From: Pseudomonas hormoni
GTDB taxonomy: Bacteria; Pseudomonadota; Gammaproteobacteria; Pseudomonadales; Pseudomonadaceae
Direction: 5' to 3'
Assembly (NCBI RefSeq): GCF_018502625.1
Contig: NZ_CP075566.1
Coordinates: 67,001 to 131,000 of the forward strand
DNA length: 64,000 nucleotides
In this document: in pieces, positions 31,707 through 42,153 of the stretch
How the letters are laid out: the number at the start of each line of letters is the position of its first letter
Position numbering within the stretch: the stretch's first letter is position 1
The notes under the pieces: model-generated
The model's database searches: none
Told to the model about the DNA's origin: nothing
What the model saw: only the letters and a program-made list of their open reading frames with translations
Translations under genes and position numbers: made by a program

Positions 31707-32558
31707 ATGACTTCTGTTCAGTCCTCGACCCGGTTGCCTTGCGGCAACCGGGTTCTTGATTTGGCCCAGACGCATGTCATGGGCATTCTCAATGTCACCC
31801 CCGATTCCTTTTCCGATGGCGGCCAATACAGCCAGCTCGACGCGGCCTTGCGCCACGCTGAGGCCATGGTGTTGGCTGGCGCGACGCTGATTGATGTCGG
31901 CGGTGAGTCGACCCGGCCCGGTGCCAGGGCGGTTTCCCCCCTCGAAGAGCTGGAGCGCGTAGCGCCGATCGTTGAGCGCATCAATCGCGAGCTGGATGTG
32001 ATTATTTCGGTCGATACCTCCACGCCAGCCGTCATGCGCGAAACCGCGCGGCTGGGGGCAGGTTTGATCAATGACGTCCGCGCGTTGCGCCGTGAAGGCG
32101 CCCTGGACGCGGCGGCGGACACTGGTTTGCCGGTCTGTCTGATGCATATGCTCGGCGAGCCGGGCGACATGCAGGACAACCCGCATTATCAGGACGTGAC
32201 CAAAGAGGTGGGCGAGTTTCTCGCCGAGCGCATGGCGCAGTGTGCTTTGGTTGGAATCCCGGCTGAGCGGATCATCCTGGATCCGGGTTTCGGCTTCGCC
32301 AAAAACTTGCAGCACAATCTAAGTTTGTTCAAACATATGGAAGCCCTGCATATCTTCGGGCGCCCCCTGTTGGTTGGGGTTTCGCGCAAGAGCATGATAG
32401 GTCAGGCCTTGAATCGCCCGGTCGGAGAGCGACTGCATGGTGGTTTGGCACTCGCGGCGCTGGCTTCATTCAAGGGGGCGCGTATATTGCGCGTCCATGA
32501 TGTGGCCGAAACCGTCGATGTGGTGCGGATGATCGCCGCAGTGGAATCAGCCGAATAA
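31707..32558 (+). CDS. folP: dihydropteroate synthase
   Basis: A 283-residue folate-pathway enzyme that joins p-aminobenzoate to the pterin pyrophosphate; the sulfonamide target. Motifs are [16 protein letters not shown] near residues 24-39, [11 protein letters not shown] (pterin loop), [21 protein letters not shown] and [10 protein letters not shown]. It starts 8 bp after the ftsH stop and is followed by glmM 16 bp later, the conserved ftsH-folP-glmM order. Confidence 0.97.
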   Translation: MTSVQSSTRLPCGNRVLDLAQTHVMGILNVTPDSFSDGGQYSQLDAALRHAEAMVLAGATLIDVGGESTRPGARAVSPLEELERVAPIVERINRELDVIISVDTSTPAVMRETARLGAGLINDVRALRREGALDAAADTGLPVCLMHMLGEPGDMQDNPHYQDVTKEVGEFLAERMAQCALVGIPAERIILDPGFGFAKNLQHNLSLFKHMEALHIFGRPLLVGVSRKSMIGQALNRPVGERLHGGLALAALASFKGARILRVHDVAETVDVVRMIAAVESAE

Positions 32559-32574
32559 GAATGATGGAGCACTT

Positions 32575-33912
32575 ATGACTAAGAAATACTTTGGCACCGA
32601 CGGCATTCGTGGTCGGGTCGGCGTGTACCCGATTACTCCTGAATTCATGCTCAAGCTCGGTTGGGCGGCGGGCATGGCGTTCCGTAAAATGGGCGCCTGT
32701 AAAGTGCTGGTGGGCAAGGACACCCGGATCTCCGGGTACATGTTCGAATCGGCGCTCGAGGCCGGGCTGACTTCGGCAGGTGCCGACGTGATGCTCCTGG
32801 GCCCGATGCCGACCCCGGCCATCGCTTATCTGACGCGTACGTTCCATGCCGAAGCCGGGATCGTGATCAGTGCTTCGCACAATCCTCACGATGACAATGG
32901 CATCAAGTTTTTCTCCGGAAAGGGCACCAAGCTGCCGGATGAAGTCGAGCACATGATCGAAGAGTTGCTCGACACCCCGATGACCGTTGTTGAGTCGAGC
33001 AAGATCGGCAAAGTGTCGCGAATCAACGACGCTTCGGGCCGTTATATCGAATTCTGCAAGAGCAGTGTGCCGACCGGCACCAGCTTTTCGGGCCTGAAGA
33101 TCGTGATCGATTGCGCTCACGGTGCGACCTACAAGGTGGCGCCGAGCGTGTTCCGCGAACTGGGCGCCGACGTCGTCGTGCTTTCCGCGCAACCGAACGG
33201 CCTGAATATCAATGACAACTGCGGTTCGACCCATATGGGCCCGCTGCAGGCTGCCGTGCTGGCCGAGCACGCCGATCTGGGCATTGCTTTCGATGGCGAT
33301 GGCGATCGGGTTCTGATGGTCGATCACACAGGCGCCGTTGTGGATGGTGATGAGCTTTTGTTTATCATTGCCCGCGACCTGCATGAGCGTGACCTGTTGA
33401 AAGGTGGCGTGGTCGGGACATTGATGAGTAACCTGGGGCTGGAACTGGCCCTCGCGGATCTGTCGATTCCATTTGTGCGTGCGAACGTCGGTGACCGTTA
33501 TGTGATTGCGGATCTGCTGGAGCGCAACTGGCTGGTGGGTGGTGAGAACTCGGGTCATATCGTTTGCTTCAATCACACCACCACCGGTGATGCGATCATT
33601 GCAGCGTTGCAGGTGCTGATGGCGTTGCAGACGCGCTCCGAGGGACTGGCTCAAGCCCGTCAGTCGTTGCGCAAGTGTCCTCAGGTGTTGATCAACGTGC
33701 GTTTCGGTGGTGGTGCGAGCCCGCTGGATCATCCGTCGGTCAAAGAAGCCAGCGAGCGCGTGACCAAAGCCATGGCGGGCCGTGGACGTGTGCTGTTGCG
33801 CAAGTCCGGCACGGAGCCGTTGGTGCGTGTCATGGTCGAAGGCGAAGACGAAACACAGGTTCGCGGCTACGCCGAAGAGCTGGCAAAACTGGTTACTGAA
33901 GTTTCTGCCTGA
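32575..33912 (+). CDS. glmM: phosphoglucosamine mutase
   Basis: A 445-residue enzyme that converts glucosamine-6-phosphate to glucosamine-1-phosphate for peptidoglycan and LPS. The N-terminal [11 protein letters not shown], the catalytic phosphoserine loop [15 protein letters not shown] near residue 101, the metal loop [12 protein letters not shown] and the C-terminal phosphate loop [14 protein letters not shown] are intact. Confidence 0.98.
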   Translation: MTKKYFGTDGIRGRVGVYPITPEFMLKLGWAAGMAFRKMGACKVLVGKDTRISGYMFESALEAGLTSAGADVMLLGPMPTPAIAYLTRTFHAEAGIVISASHNPHDDNGIKFFSGKGTKLPDEVEHMIEELLDTPMTVVESSKIGKVSRINDASGRYIEFCKSSVPTGTSFSGLKIVIDCAHGATYKVAPSVFRELGADVVVLSAQPNGLNINDNCGSTHMGPLQAAVLAEHADLGIAFDGDGDRVLMVDHTGAVVDGDELLFIIARDLHERDLLKGGVVGTLMSNLGLELALADLSIPFVRANVGDRYVIADLLERNWLVGGENSGHIVCFNHTTTGDAIIAALQVLMALQTRSEGLAQARQSLRKCPQVLINVRFGGGASPLDHPSVKEASERVTKAMAGRGRVLLRKSGTEPLVRVMVEGEDETQVRGYAEELAKLVTEVSA

Positions 33913-33978
33913 ATTCGGCTTGCCAGCCATGGTTGTGTTGGGTAACATCTGCGCCCACTTTGACCGACGAGGTACAGC

Positions 33979-34734
33979 ATGCGTCGCCCTATGGTAGCTG
34001 GTAACTGGAAGATGCACGGTACCCGCGCCAGCGTCGCTGAGCTGATCAAAGGCTTGCGTAATTTGGCCTTGCCGAGCGGTGTTGATGTAGCGGTATTCCC
34101 GTCTTTCTTGCATGTCAATCAAGTGATTGATGGTCTGGAAGGCAAGTCGATCAAGGTCGGCGCGCAGAACGCTGCGGTGGAATCCAAGCAAGGTGCATTG
34201 ACCGGTGAAGTTGCACCGAGTCAGTTGGCTGATGAAGGTTGTTCCCTGGTGCTTGTCGGGCATTCCGAACGCCGCCAGATCATCGGCGAGAATGATGAGG
34301 CACTGATTCGCAAGTTCGCAGCGGCACAGGAATGTGGCTTGATTCCGGTGTTATGCATAGGGGAAACCCTGGAGCAGCGCGAAGCCGGTAAAACTCTTGA
34401 GGTTGTCGGGCGTCAGCTCGGTAGCGTCATCGAGAAACTGGGTGTCGGTGTTTTTGCAAAGGCAGTAATCGCTTACGAGCCGGTCTGGGCCATTGGCACC
34501 GGGCTGACTGCTTCGCCGCAACAGGCGCAGGATGTGCACGCAGCCATTCGCGCTCAGTTGGCGGCAGAGAATTCTGAGGTCGCACAAGGTGTGCGGCTTC
34601 TATACGGCGGCAGCGTGAAGGCGGCCAATGCGGTCGAACTGTTCGGCATGCCGGATATCGATGGGGGGCTCATTGGTGGGGCTTCCCTGAATGCAGATGA
34701 GTTCGGTGCGATTATTCGCGCCGCGGGAAACTGA
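33979..34734 (+). CDS. tpiA: triosephosphate isomerase
   Basis: A 251-residue glycolytic TIM barrel. Active-site residues are Asn-Lys-type in [10 protein letters not shown], the catalytic His in VGHSERRQ, the catalytic Glu in [11 protein letters not shown] (followed by loop 6), and the phosphate loop [13 protein letters not shown]. It precedes secG by 4 bp. Confidence 0.98.
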   Translation: MRRPMVAGNWKMHGTRASVAELIKGLRNLALPSGVDVAVFPSFLHVNQVIDGLEGKSIKVGAQNAAVESKQGALTGEVAPSQLADEGCSLVLVGHSERRQIIGENDEALIRKFAAAQECGLIPVLCIGETLEQREAGKTLEVVGRQLGSVIEKLGVGVFAKAVIAYEPVWAIGTGLTASPQQAQDVHAAIRAQLAAENSEVAQGVRLLYGGSVKAANAVELFGMPDIDGGLIGGASLNADEFGAIIRAAGN

Positions 34735-34738
34735 AAAA

Positions 34739-35122
34739 ATGCTGGAAACAGTCGTAGTCGTTTTTCATCTGCTGGGTGCATTGGGCGTAGTTGCTCTGGT
34801 ATTGCTGCAGCAGGGTAAAGGTGCGGATGCTGGCGCGTCTTTCGGAGCAGGTGCTTCAAATACTGTGTTCGGAAGCCAAGGTTCCTCTACCTTTCTTAGT
34901 AAGTTTACTGCTATACTTGCCGCCGGTTTCTTCATAACCAGCTTGGGGTTAGGTTACTTTGCTAAAGAGAAGGCTCACCAGCTGACTCAAGTAGGTTTGC
35001 CAAACCCGGCAGTGTTGGAAGTTCCAAAGCAACAACCGGCTTCTGATGATGTCCCGGTGCTTCAAGAGCAAAAGTCGGCTACTCCAGCGACTGACGTGCC
35101 TCCAGCTCAAGAGCAAAAGTAA
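34739..35122 (+). CDS. secG: preprotein translocase subunit SecG
   Basis: A 127-residue inner-membrane protein, auxiliary subunit of SecYEG. Two hydrophobic helices ([20 protein letters not shown] and [19 protein letters not shown]) flank the conserved [17 protein letters not shown] loop and [10 protein letters not shown]. The Gln/Pro-rich tail after residue 85 is longer than in E. coli, typical of pseudomonads. The ATG at 34739 is the family start. tRNA-Leu follows. Confidence 0.96.
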   Translation: MLETVVVVFHLLGALGVVALVLLQQGKGADAGASFGAGASNTVFGSQGSSTFLSKFTAILAAGFFITSLGLGYFAKEKAHQLTQVGLPNPAVLEVPKQQPASDDVPVLQEQKSATPATDVPPAQEQK

Positions 35123-35144
35123 GAAGGGTTTCAAACGTAGTATT

Positions 35145-35230
35145 GCCGAGGTGGTGGAATTGGTAGACACGCAACCTTGAGGTGGTTGTGCCCATAGGGT
35201 GTAGGGGTTCGAGTCCCCTTCTCGGTACCA
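35145..35230 (+). tRNA. tRNA-Leu (GAG)
   Basis: An 86-nt class II tRNA with acceptor GCCGAGG, D-arm TGGTGGAATTGGTAGACACG, anticodon loop TTGAGGT (anticodon GAG), a long variable arm, T-loop GGTTCGAGTCC and encoded CCA. secG followed by tRNA-Leu(GAG) is conserved with E. coli. Confidence 0.96.
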
Positions 35231-35241
35231 ATTATCAGGAG

Positions 35242-35264
35242 AGCCCGCTGTTGCGGGCTTTCTT
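35242..35264 (+). terminator. terminator after tRNA-Leu
   Basis: AGCCCGC / GCGGGCT stem with a TGTT loop, followed by TTCTT, 11 bp beyond the tRNA. Confidence 0.85.
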
Positions 35265-35326
35265 GTAGGTGGAAGGTTACATTGACCCTGTCAAGGATCG
35301 GTCGTATACTTCCGCCCCAGCTTTGT

Positions 35327-35403
<77 letters not shown>

Positions 35404-35411
35404 GTTTAAGG

Positions 35412-35433
35412 AGCCCCTTTTAAGGGGCTTTTT
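35412..35433 (+). terminator. terminator after tRNA-fMet
   Basis: AGCCCCTT / AAGGGGCT stem with a TT loop, then four Ts. It separates the tRNA from rimP; readthrough is likely in this operon. Confidence 0.85.
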
Positions 35434-35542
35434 GTTAGCTGGACACTTTCTACGCCGCTGTTCGACGGCGTTTCAAGGATGGGCGTTTCGCCCATTTTTT
35501 TATTTTTGCAAAGCATGCACATACATGCACGAGGGGGTTCAG

Positions 35543-36001
35543 GTGTCGAGCAAGCTAGAAGAGTTGCAGGCCTTGTTGGCCCCGGTGGTCGTGGCCCTAG
35601 GCTATGAATGCTGGGGTATTGAGTTTTCGGCTCAAGGTCGCCACTCAATGTTGCGCGTTTATATTGATAAAGAAGGCGGCGTGCTGGTGGACGATTGCGC
35701 CATCGTCAGCCGTCAGATCAGCGGTGTCCTGGATGTTGAAGATCCAATCGCCGTTGAATACACCCTTGAAGTTTCCTCGCCTGGCATGGAACGCCCACTG
35801 TTCACTATTGAGCAGTTTGCAAAATTTGCCGGTGAACAAGTGAAGATCAAGCTGCGCTCGCCTTTTGAAGGACGACGCAACTTTCAGGGCCTTCTGCGCG
35901 GTGTAGAAGAGCAGGACGTCGTGGTGCAGGTAGAAGACCATGAATTCCTGTTGCCGATCGATATGATCGACAAGGCCAACATTATTCCCAGTTTTGACTG
36001 A
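35543..36001 (+). CDS. rimP: ribosome maturation factor RimP
   Basis: A 152-residue factor needed for 30S subunit assembly. The N-terminal domain ([42 protein letters not shown]) ends with [14 protein letters not shown], followed by an Sm-like C-terminal domain. The start is GTG at 35543 after GAGGGGG; this gives the normal 152-residue length. Longer in-frame starts are not supported. Confidence 0.95.
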   Translation: MSSKLEELQALLAPVVVALGYECWGIEFSAQGRHSMLRVYIDKEGGVLVDDCAIVSRQISGVLDVEDPIAVEYTLEVSSPGMERPLFTIEQFAKFAGEQVKIKLRSPFEGRRNFQGLLRGVEEQDVVVQVEDHEFLLPIDMIDKANIIPSFD

Positions 36002-36048
36002 GACGCGGATCCCGCGGATCCAATGGCTTGCGAAAGGCGAGGCGTACG

Positions 36049-37530
36049 ATGAGCAAAGAAGTACTGCTGGTTGTTGAGTCGGTATCCAATGAAAAGGGCG
36101 TACCGGCAAACGTAATTTTTGAAGCGCTGGAGCTGGCTCTGGCCACCGCTACCAAAAAGCGGTTTGAGGACGAAGTCGATCTGCGTGTGGAAATCAATCG
36201 CCACACCGGTGCATACGAGACATTCCGTCGCTGGACGGTTGTCGAAGAAGCAGACCTGGACGATCCGGCCATCGAAACCTGGCCGAGCAAGGTTGCCGAA
36301 ACGCATCCTGGCGCCAAGGTTGGCGATGTAGTCGAAGAAAAAATCGAATCCATCGAGTTCGGCCGTATCGCTGCACAGACTGCCAAGCAAGTCATTGTGC
36401 AGAAAGTTCGCGAAGCCGAACGTGCTCAAGTCGTTGACGCCTATCGCGAGCGCCTGGGGGAAATCATCTCCGGCACCGTGAAGAAAGTGACCCGCGACAA
36501 CGTGATCGTCGACCTGGGCAACAACGCCGAAGCGTTGCTGGCTCGTGAAGACATCATCTCTCGCGAAACCTTCCGGGTTGGCGTGCGCCTGCGTGCGTTG
36601 CTCAAGGAAATCCGCACCGAGAACCGCGGCCCGCAGCTGATCCTGTCGCGTACTGCGCCGGAAATGCTGATCGAGTTGTTCCGCATCGAAGTGCCGGAAA
36701 TCGCTGAAGGCCTGATCGAAGTAATGGCTGCCTCCCGTGACCCGGGTTCGCGCGCCAAGATCGCGGTCCGCTCCAAGGACAAACGCATCGACCCGCAAGG
36801 CGCTTGCATCGGTATGCGCGGTTCGCGCGTCCAGGCAGTGTCGGGTGAGTTGGGCGGTGAGCGTGTGGACATCGTCCTGTGGGACGACAACCCGGCTCAG
36901 TTCGTAATCAATGCAATGTCGCCGGCTGAAGTGGCGGCAATTATCGTTGACGAAGATGCCCATGCAATGGACATCGCCGTTGGCGCAGACAATCTGGCTC
37001 AGGCCATCGGTCGCGGTGGTCAGAACGTGCGTCTGGCTAGCCAATTGACTGGCTGGACCCTGAACGTGATGACCGAATCGGACATCCAGGCTAAGCAGCA
37101 AGCAGAAACCGGCGACATCCTGCGCAACTTCATCGACGAGCTGGAAGTCGACGAAGACCTGGCACAGGTGCTGGTAGATGAAGGCTTCACCAGCCTGGAA
37201 GAGATTGCCTACGTACCGTTGGAAGAAATGCTCAACATCGACGGCTTTGACGAAGAAACCGTCAACGAGCTTCGCGCTCGTGCCAAGGATCGTTTGTTGA
37301 CCAAAGCCATCGCTACTGAGGAAAAGCTGGCAGACGCCCATCCGGCCGAAGACCTGCTCTCGCTTGAGGGTATGGACAAGGATTTGGCGATGGAACTGGC
37401 GGTGCGCGGCGTAATTACCCGCGAAGACCTGGCCGAGCAGTCTATTGACGACCTGCTCGACATCGACGGCATTGACGATGATCGTGCCGGCAAGTTGATC
37501 ATGGCCGCCCGAGCCCACTGGTTCGAGTAA
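36049..37530 (+). CDS. nusA: transcription termination/antitermination factor NusA
   Basis: A 493-residue RNA polymerase-binding factor. It has the N-terminal domain ([21 protein letters not shown]), an S1 domain ([18 protein letters not shown], near 135-200), two KH domains ([17 protein letters not shown] and [18 protein letters not shown]), and two C-terminal acidic repeats ([35 protein letters not shown]). Confidence 0.98.
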   Translation: MSKEVLLVVESVSNEKGVPANVIFEALELALATATKKRFEDEVDLRVEINRHTGAYETFRRWTVVEEADLDDPAIETWPSKVAETHPGAKVGDVVEEKIESIEFGRIAAQTAKQVIVQKVREAERAQVVDAYRERLGEIISGTVKKVTRDNVIVDLGNNAEALLAREDIISRETFRVGVRLRALLKEIRTENRGPQLILSRTAPEMLIELFRIEVPEIAEGLIEVMAASRDPGSRAKIAVRSKDKRIDPQGACIGMRGSRVQAVSGELGGERVDIVLWDDNPAQFVINAMSPAEVAAIIVDEDAHAMDIAVGADNLAQAIGRGGQNVRLASQLTGWTLNVMTESDIQAKQQAETGDILRNFIDELEVDEDLAQVLVDEGFTSLEEIAYVPLEEMLNIDGFDEETVNELRARAKDRLLTKAIATEEKLADAHPAEDLLSLEGMDKDLAMELAVRGVITREDLAEQSIDDLLDIDGIDDDRAGKLIMAARAHWFE

Positions 37531-37557
37531 TTAGGCGCGGCCTGAGGAGAGAAGTGC

Positions 37558-40089
37558 ATGACGCAAGTCACGGTGAAACAACTGGCCGATGAGGTCAAAA
37601 CACCGGTAGAGCGCCTGTTGCAGCAGATGCGTGAGGCAGGTCTGCCGCACACCGCCGCCGAAGAACATGTGACTGACAGTGAGAAGCAATCTTTGCTGAC
37701 TCACTTGAAAAGCAGCCACAAGGCGAAAGTGGAAGAACCACGCAAGATTACACTGCAGCGTAAAACCACCAGCACCTTGCGTGTTGCTGGCAGCAAAAGC
37801 ATCAGTGTTGAAGTCCGTAAAAAGAAAGTTTTCGTACAGCGCAGCCCGGAAGAAATCGAAGCCGAGCGCAAACGCGAACTGGAAGAACGTCGCGCAGTAG
37901 AAAATGCTGCTCGTCAGAAGGCTGAAGAAGAAGCCAAGCGTCGCTCCGAAGAAGAAGCGCGTCGCCAGCCTGCTGCTGCGCAAACCGCTTCCAACGACGC
38001 TGTCGCAGCACCGGTTGCCGTTGCTGAGCCAGTGCGTGAAAGCGCACCGGTTGTTGCAGCTGCACCAGCTCCGTCTGCTGACGTTCGCAACAAGCAGAAC
38101 GAACAGCGCCGTCCGGACAAACCACGTGCCGACGATAACAATCGTCGCAGCGGTGGTGGCGACGGCGAGCGTAAAAACGCTCCGCATCGTGCCTCGGTCA
38201 AAGAGAAAGCGCCTGCTCCACGCGTTGCGCCACGTACTACCGACGAAGAAAGCGATGGCTTCCGTCGTGGTGGTCGCGGCAAGGCCAAGCTGAAGAAACG
38301 CAACGCCCACGGTTTCCAGAGCCCAACCGGCCCTGTCGTGCGTGATGTGCAGATTGGCGAGACCATCACTGTTGGCGATCTTGCCAATCAGATGTCGGTC
38401 AAGGCTGCTGAAATCATCAAGTTTATGTTCAAACTGGGTACTCCAGCGACCATCAACCAGGTGCTTGATCAGGAAACTGCTCAGCTGGTAGCCGAAGAAC
38501 TGGGCCACAAAGTGACCCTGGTCAGCGACACCGCCCTGGAAGATTCCCTGGCCGAGTCCCTGAAGTTTGAAGGTGAGACGTTCTCCCGTGCACCGGTTGT
38601 GACCGTAATGGGCCACGTTGACCACGGTAAAACCTCGCTGCTCGACTACATCCGTCGTGCCAAGGTAGCTGCTGGCGAAGCCGGTGGTATCACCCAGCAC
38701 ATCGGTGCATACCACGTTGAAACTGATCGCGGCATGGTCACTTTCCTCGACACCCCTGGTCACGCCGCGTTTACCGCAATGCGTGCCCGTGGTGCCAAGG
38801 CGACCGACATCGTAATCCTGGTGGTTGCAGCGGACGACGGCGTGATGCCGCAGACCATTGAAGCCGTTCAGCACGCCAAGGCTGCCGGTGTTCCACTGGT
38901 TGTTGCAGTGAACAAGATCGACAAGCCGGGCGCCGATCTCGACCGCATCCGTAGCGAACTGTCGGTTCACGGCGTGACCTCGGAAGAGTGGGGCGGCGAC
39001 ACCCCGTTCGTATCGGTTTCGGCGAAAGTCGGTACTGGCGTGGACGAGTTGCTCGAAGCTGTTCTGCTGCAAGCTGAAGTTCTCGAACTGAAAGCGACTC
39101 CATCGGCTCCAGGCCGTGGCGTCGTGGTTGAATCGCGTCTCGACAAAGGTCGTGGCCCGGTTGCTACCGTTCTGGTTCAAGACGGTACCCTGCGCCAAGG
39201 CGACATGGTCCTGGTCGGTTCGAACTATGGCCGTGTCCGTGCCATGCTCGACGAGAACGGCAAGCCGATCAAAGAAGCCGGTCCTTCCATCCCTGTCGAG
39301 ATCCTCGGCCTGGACGGTACCCCGGACGCTGGCGATGAGATGAGCGTTCTGTCGGACGAGAAGAAAGCCCGTGAAGTGGCTCTGTTCCGTCAAGGCAAGT
39401 TCCGCGAAGTCAAGCTGGCCCGCGCTCACGCCGGCAAGCTGGAAAACATCTTCGAAAACATGGGCCAGGCAGAGAAGAAGACGCTCAACATCGTCCTCAA
39501 ATCCGACGTCCGTGGTTCGCTGGAAGCGTTGAACGGTGCCTTGAACGGCCTGGGTAACGACGAAGTGCAAGTGCGTGTTGTCGGTGGCGGTGTCGGTGGT
39601 ATCACCGAGTCCGACGCCAACCTGGCACTGGCCTCCAACGCTGTACTGTTCGGCTTCAACGTGCGTGCCGATGCCGGCGCTCGCAAGATCGTCGAGCAGG
39701 AAGGTCTGGATATGCGTTACTACAACGTGATCTACGACATCATCGAAGACGTCAAGAAAGCCCTCACCGGTATGCTGGGCAGCGATGTTCGCGAGAACAT
39801 CCTGGGTACCGCTGAAGTCCGTGACGTGTTCCGTTCGCCGAAGTTTGGCGCGATCGCCGGTTGCATGGTTATCGAAGGTGTTGTTCACCGTAACCGTCCA
39901 ATCCGTGTACTGCGTGAAGACATCGTTATCTTCGAAGGCGAGCTGGAATCCCTGCGCCGCTTCAAGGATGACGCTTCCGAAGTACGTGCCGGCATGGAAT
40001 GCGGTATCGGCGTGAAGAGCTACAACGACGTCAAAGTCGGTGACAAGATCGAAGTCTTCGAGAAGGTTCAGGTTGCTCGCAGCCTCTAA
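37558..40089 (+). CDS. infB: translation initiation factor IF-2
   Basis: An 843-residue GTPase that brings initiator tRNA to the ribosome. The N-terminal IF2 domain ([19 protein letters not shown]) is followed by a charged, Ala/Glu/Arg-rich linker to about residue 260. The G domain (about 340-510) has [29 protein letters not shown] and [13 protein letters not shown]. Domains II-IV follow. It lies between nusA and rbfA. Confidence 0.98.
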   Translation: MTQVTVKQLADEVKTPVERLLQQMREAGLPHTAAEEHVTDSEKQSLLTHLKSSHKAKVEEPRKITLQRKTTSTLRVAGSKSISVEVRKKKVFVQRSPEEIEAERKRELEERRAVENAARQKAEEEAKRRSEEEARRQPAAAQTASNDAVAAPVAVAEPVRESAPVVAAAPAPSADVRNKQNEQRRPDKPRADDNNRRSGGGDGERKNAPHRASVKEKAPAPRVAPRTTDEESDGFRRGGRGKAKLKKRNAHGFQSPTGPVVRDVQIGETITVGDLANQMSVKAAEIIKFMFKLGTPATINQVLDQETAQLVAEELGHKVTLVSDTALEDSLAESLKFEGETFSRAPVVTVMGHVDHGKTSLLDYIRRAKVAAGEAGGITQHIGAYHVETDRGMVTFLDTPGHAAFTAMRARGAKATDIVILVVAADDGVMPQTIEAVQHAKAAGVPLVVAVNKIDKPGADLDRIRSELSVHGVTSEEWGGDTPFVSVSAKVGTGVDELLEAVLLQAEVLELKATPSAPGRGVVVESRLDKGRGPVATVLVQDGTLRQGDMVLVGSNYGRVRAMLDENGKPIKEAGPSIPVEILGLDGTPDAGDEMSVLSDEKKAREVALFRQGKFREVKLARAHAGKLENIFENMGQAEKKTLNIVLKSDVRGSLEALNGALNGLGNDEVQVRVVGGGVGGITESDANLALASNAVLFGFNVRADAGARKIVEQEGLDMRYYNVIYDIIEDVKKALTGMLGSDVRENILGTAEVRDVFRSPKFGAIAGCMVIEGVVHRNRPIRVLREDIVIFEGELESLRRFKDDASEVRAGMECGIGVKSYNDVKVGDKIEVFEKVQVARSL

Positions 40090-40160
40090 CTCGCGCACTT
40101 CAAGGGCCACGCCAAGCCGCCGCATGCAGATGCGCGGCACCGCGTCAGGACTCTAAACGC

Positions 40161-40195
40161 AACGCCCGGTCTGGCTTTTGTCAGGCCGGGCGTTT
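40161..40195 (+). terminator. hairpin in the infB-rbfA gap
   Basis: AACGCCCGG pairs with CCGGGCGTT, extended inward by further pairs around a TTTTG loop. The T tract is short, so partial readthrough into rbfA is expected. Confidence 0.7.
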
Positions 40196-40248
40196 GCCGC
40201 TTTCAGACCCTTCGGGTTTCACCGTGGGGCAGTAACAGGTAACAAGAC

Positions 40249-40650
40249 ATGGCAAAAGAATACAGCCGTACCCAACGTATCGGCGATCAGATGCAGCGTG
40301 AGCTGGCACAGCTGATCCGTCGTGAAGTCAAAGACCCGCGCGTTGGCCTGGTCACCATTACCGCTGTTGAAGTCAGCCGTGACGTCGGTCACGCCAAGAT
40401 TTTCATCACCGTAATGGGCCAGGACAGCGCCGAAGACATCGCGCAAAGCATCAAGGTGCTCAACTCCGCCGCTGGTTTCCTGCGCATGCAGCTAGCCCGC
40501 GAAATGAAGTTGCGCAGCGTTCCGCAGCTGCACTTCCACTACGACGAAAGCGTCGTGCGTGGCGCGCACCTGTCGGCACTGATCGAGCGTGCGGTGGCTG
40601 AAGACAATCAGCACCCGGTTGCGGCAGAAGCCGAAGACACCAAGGAGTAA
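40249..40650 (+). CDS. rbfA: 30S ribosome-binding factor RbfA
   Basis: A 133-residue KH-type protein for 16S rRNA 5'-end maturation and cold adaptation. The family core ([38 protein letters not shown] is split by a KH fold; [17 protein letters not shown] follows) is intact. It is separated from truB by only 3 bp. Confidence 0.97.
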   Translation: MAKEYSRTQRIGDQMQRELAQLIRREVKDPRVGLVTITAVEVSRDVGHAKIFITVMGQDSAEDIAQSIKVLNSAAGFLRMQLAREMKLRSVPQLHFHYDESVVRGAHLSALIERAVAEDNQHPVAAEAEDTKE

Positions 40651-40653
40651 TCG

Positions 40654-41571
40654 GTGGCTCAGGTCAAACGTATCCGTCGTAACGTCAGCGGCATCATCCT
40701 GCTCGACAAACCGCTGGGGTTCACCTCCAACGCGGCGTTGCAGAAGGTCCGCTGGTTGCTCAACGCCGAGAAGGCCGGTCACACCGGCAGTCTCGATCCG
40801 CTGGCCACCGGCGTATTGCCGTTGTGCTTCGGTGAGGCCACCAAGTTCTCGCAATACCTGCTCGATTCCGACAAGGGTTACGAAACCCTGGCGCAACTGG
40901 GCAAAACCACCACCACGGCGGATGCCGAAGGTGAAGTTTTGCAGGAACGCCCGGTGACCGTTGGTCGATCCGATGTCGAAGCGGCACTGCCGAAATTTCG
41001 TGGGCAAATCAGTCAGATACCGCCGATGTACTCGGCGCTCAAGCGTGATGGCCAGCCGCTGTACAAGCTGGCACGTGCAGGCGAAGTAGTGGAGCGCGAA
41101 CCGCGTTCTGTTACTATTGCGCGCTTGGAATTGCTGGCCTTTGAAGGTGATACTGCGCGGCTGGCGGTGGATTGCAGCAAAGGCACCTATATCCGCACCC
41201 TGGTGGAGGATATTGGTGAGCAACTCGGTTGTGGCGCTTACGTTGCTGAATTGCGACGTACCCAGGCCGGGCCTTTCACCCTGGCGCAGACGGTCACGCT
41301 TGAAGAGCTGGAAGCGGTACATGCCGAAGGCGGCAACGAAGCGGTCGACCGCTTCCTGATGCCATCGGACAGCGGCTTGCTGGATTGGCCACTGCTGCAG
41401 TTCTCGGAGCACAGCTCGTTCTACTGGCTCAACGGCCAGCCGGTACGAGCCCCGGATGCACCGAAGTTCGGCATGGTACGGGTACAGGATCACAACGGTC
41501 GCTTCATCGGTATCGGTGAAGTGAGCGAAGACGGGCGCATCGCGCCGCGTCGACTGATTCGGTCAGAATGA
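40654..41571 (+). CDS. truB: tRNA pseudouridine-55 synthase TruB
   Basis: A 305-residue enzyme that makes pseudouridine 55 in the T loop of tRNAs. The catalytic Asp lies in [19 protein letters not shown] near residue 48. Further motifs are [17 protein letters not shown] and [19 protein letters not shown]. The C-terminal PUA domain is present. It starts with GTG at 40654 after AAGGAG. Confidence 0.97.
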   Translation: MAQVKRIRRNVSGIILLDKPLGFTSNAALQKVRWLLNAEKAGHTGSLDPLATGVLPLCFGEATKFSQYLLDSDKGYETLAQLGKTTTTADAEGEVLQERPVTVGRSDVEAALPKFRGQISQIPPMYSALKRDGQPLYKLARAGEVVEREPRSVTIARLELLAFEGDTARLAVDCSKGTYIRTLVEDIGEQLGCGAYVAELRRTQAGPFTLAQTVTLEELEAVHAEGGNEAVDRFLMPSDSGLLDWPLLQFSEHSSFYWLNGQPVRAPDAPKFGMVRVQDHNGRFIGIGEVSEDGRIAPRRLIRSE

Positions 41572-41590
41572 CCGGACGAGGGTGGCTGTT

Positions 41591-41665
41591 AACAGGCACG
41601 GTCACTACTCATTTTTAGATACAGGGATTTGTCCCTGGCCTGTTGAAGCTGTTTTTCTGAAACAG
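41591..41665 (+). promoter_or_regulatory. structured leader of rpsO
   Basis: In the 117-bp truB-rpsO gap, AACAGGC (41591-41597) pairs with GCCTGTT (41638-41644) and encloses a hairpin CAGGGA-TTTG-TCCCTG (41622-41637). A further hairpin CTGTTT-TTCTG-AAACAG (41649-41665) stands directly before the AAAAGGA ribosome site. The layout suits autogenous control by S15, which is known in other bacteria with different folds. Confidence 0.5.
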
Positions 41666-41688
41666 TTTCCTGATAAAAGGATTGCCTC

Positions 41689-41958
41689 ATGGCTCTCGAC
41701 GTTCAAGAAAAAGCTCAAATCGTAGCTGACTACCAGCAAGCTGTTGGTGACACTGGTTCGCCAGAAGTGCAAGTTGCACTGCTGACCCACAACATCAACA
41801 AGCTGCAAGGTCACTTCAAGGCCAACGGTAAAGATCACCACTCCCGTCGTGGTCTGATCCGCATGGTAAACCAGCGTCGTAAGCTGCTGGACTACCTGAA
41901 AGGCAAGGATCTGGGTCGTTATCAGGCTCTGATCGGTCGCCTGGGTCTGCGTCGCTAA
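41689..41958 (+). CDS. rpsO: 30S ribosomal protein S15
   Basis: An 89-residue ribosomal protein that binds 16S rRNA in the central domain. The whole family pattern is present: [40 protein letters not shown] and LIGRLGLRR at the end. A TAAAAGGATT ribosome site precedes the ATG. Confidence 0.98.
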   Translation: MALDVQEKAQIVADYQQAVGDTGSPEVQVALLTHNINKLQGHFKANGKDHHSRRGLIRMVNQRRKLLDYLKGKDLGRYQALIGRLGLRR

Positions 41959-41985
41959 TAAGCGATTGCGCTAGAGGTTGGTTGT

Positions 41986-42024
41986 CTGTCGTACGTCAGT
42001 GGGTTTCCCGCTGGCGTATGGCAG
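41986..42024 (+). ncRNA. rpsO-pnp processing stem-loop (RNase III candidate)
   Basis: CTGTCGTACGTCAGTGGG (41986-42003) pairs with 42007-42024 over 18 bp, with four G-U pairs and a TTT loop. It lies in the rpsO-pnp gap. In E. coli an RNase III-cut hairpin in the same gap mediates PNPase autoregulation; the same role is inferred here. Confidence 0.75.
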
Positions 42025-42153
42025 GCTCCCAGCCTCAAGTTTTATCTGGATACACGTTTTACCCTGGACAGGCGTTGGGCCGATTCCCGACATTGCCCAA
42101 GAATTTCGCAAGAAGACAAGTTCCCCAAGAGCCACAAAAGAAGGTAGGACACC

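Noticed and set aside
37531..40140. 869-codon open frame opposite infB
   Set aside because: Antisense shadow of infB; its composition follows the codon bias of the sense gene and no protein family is visible.
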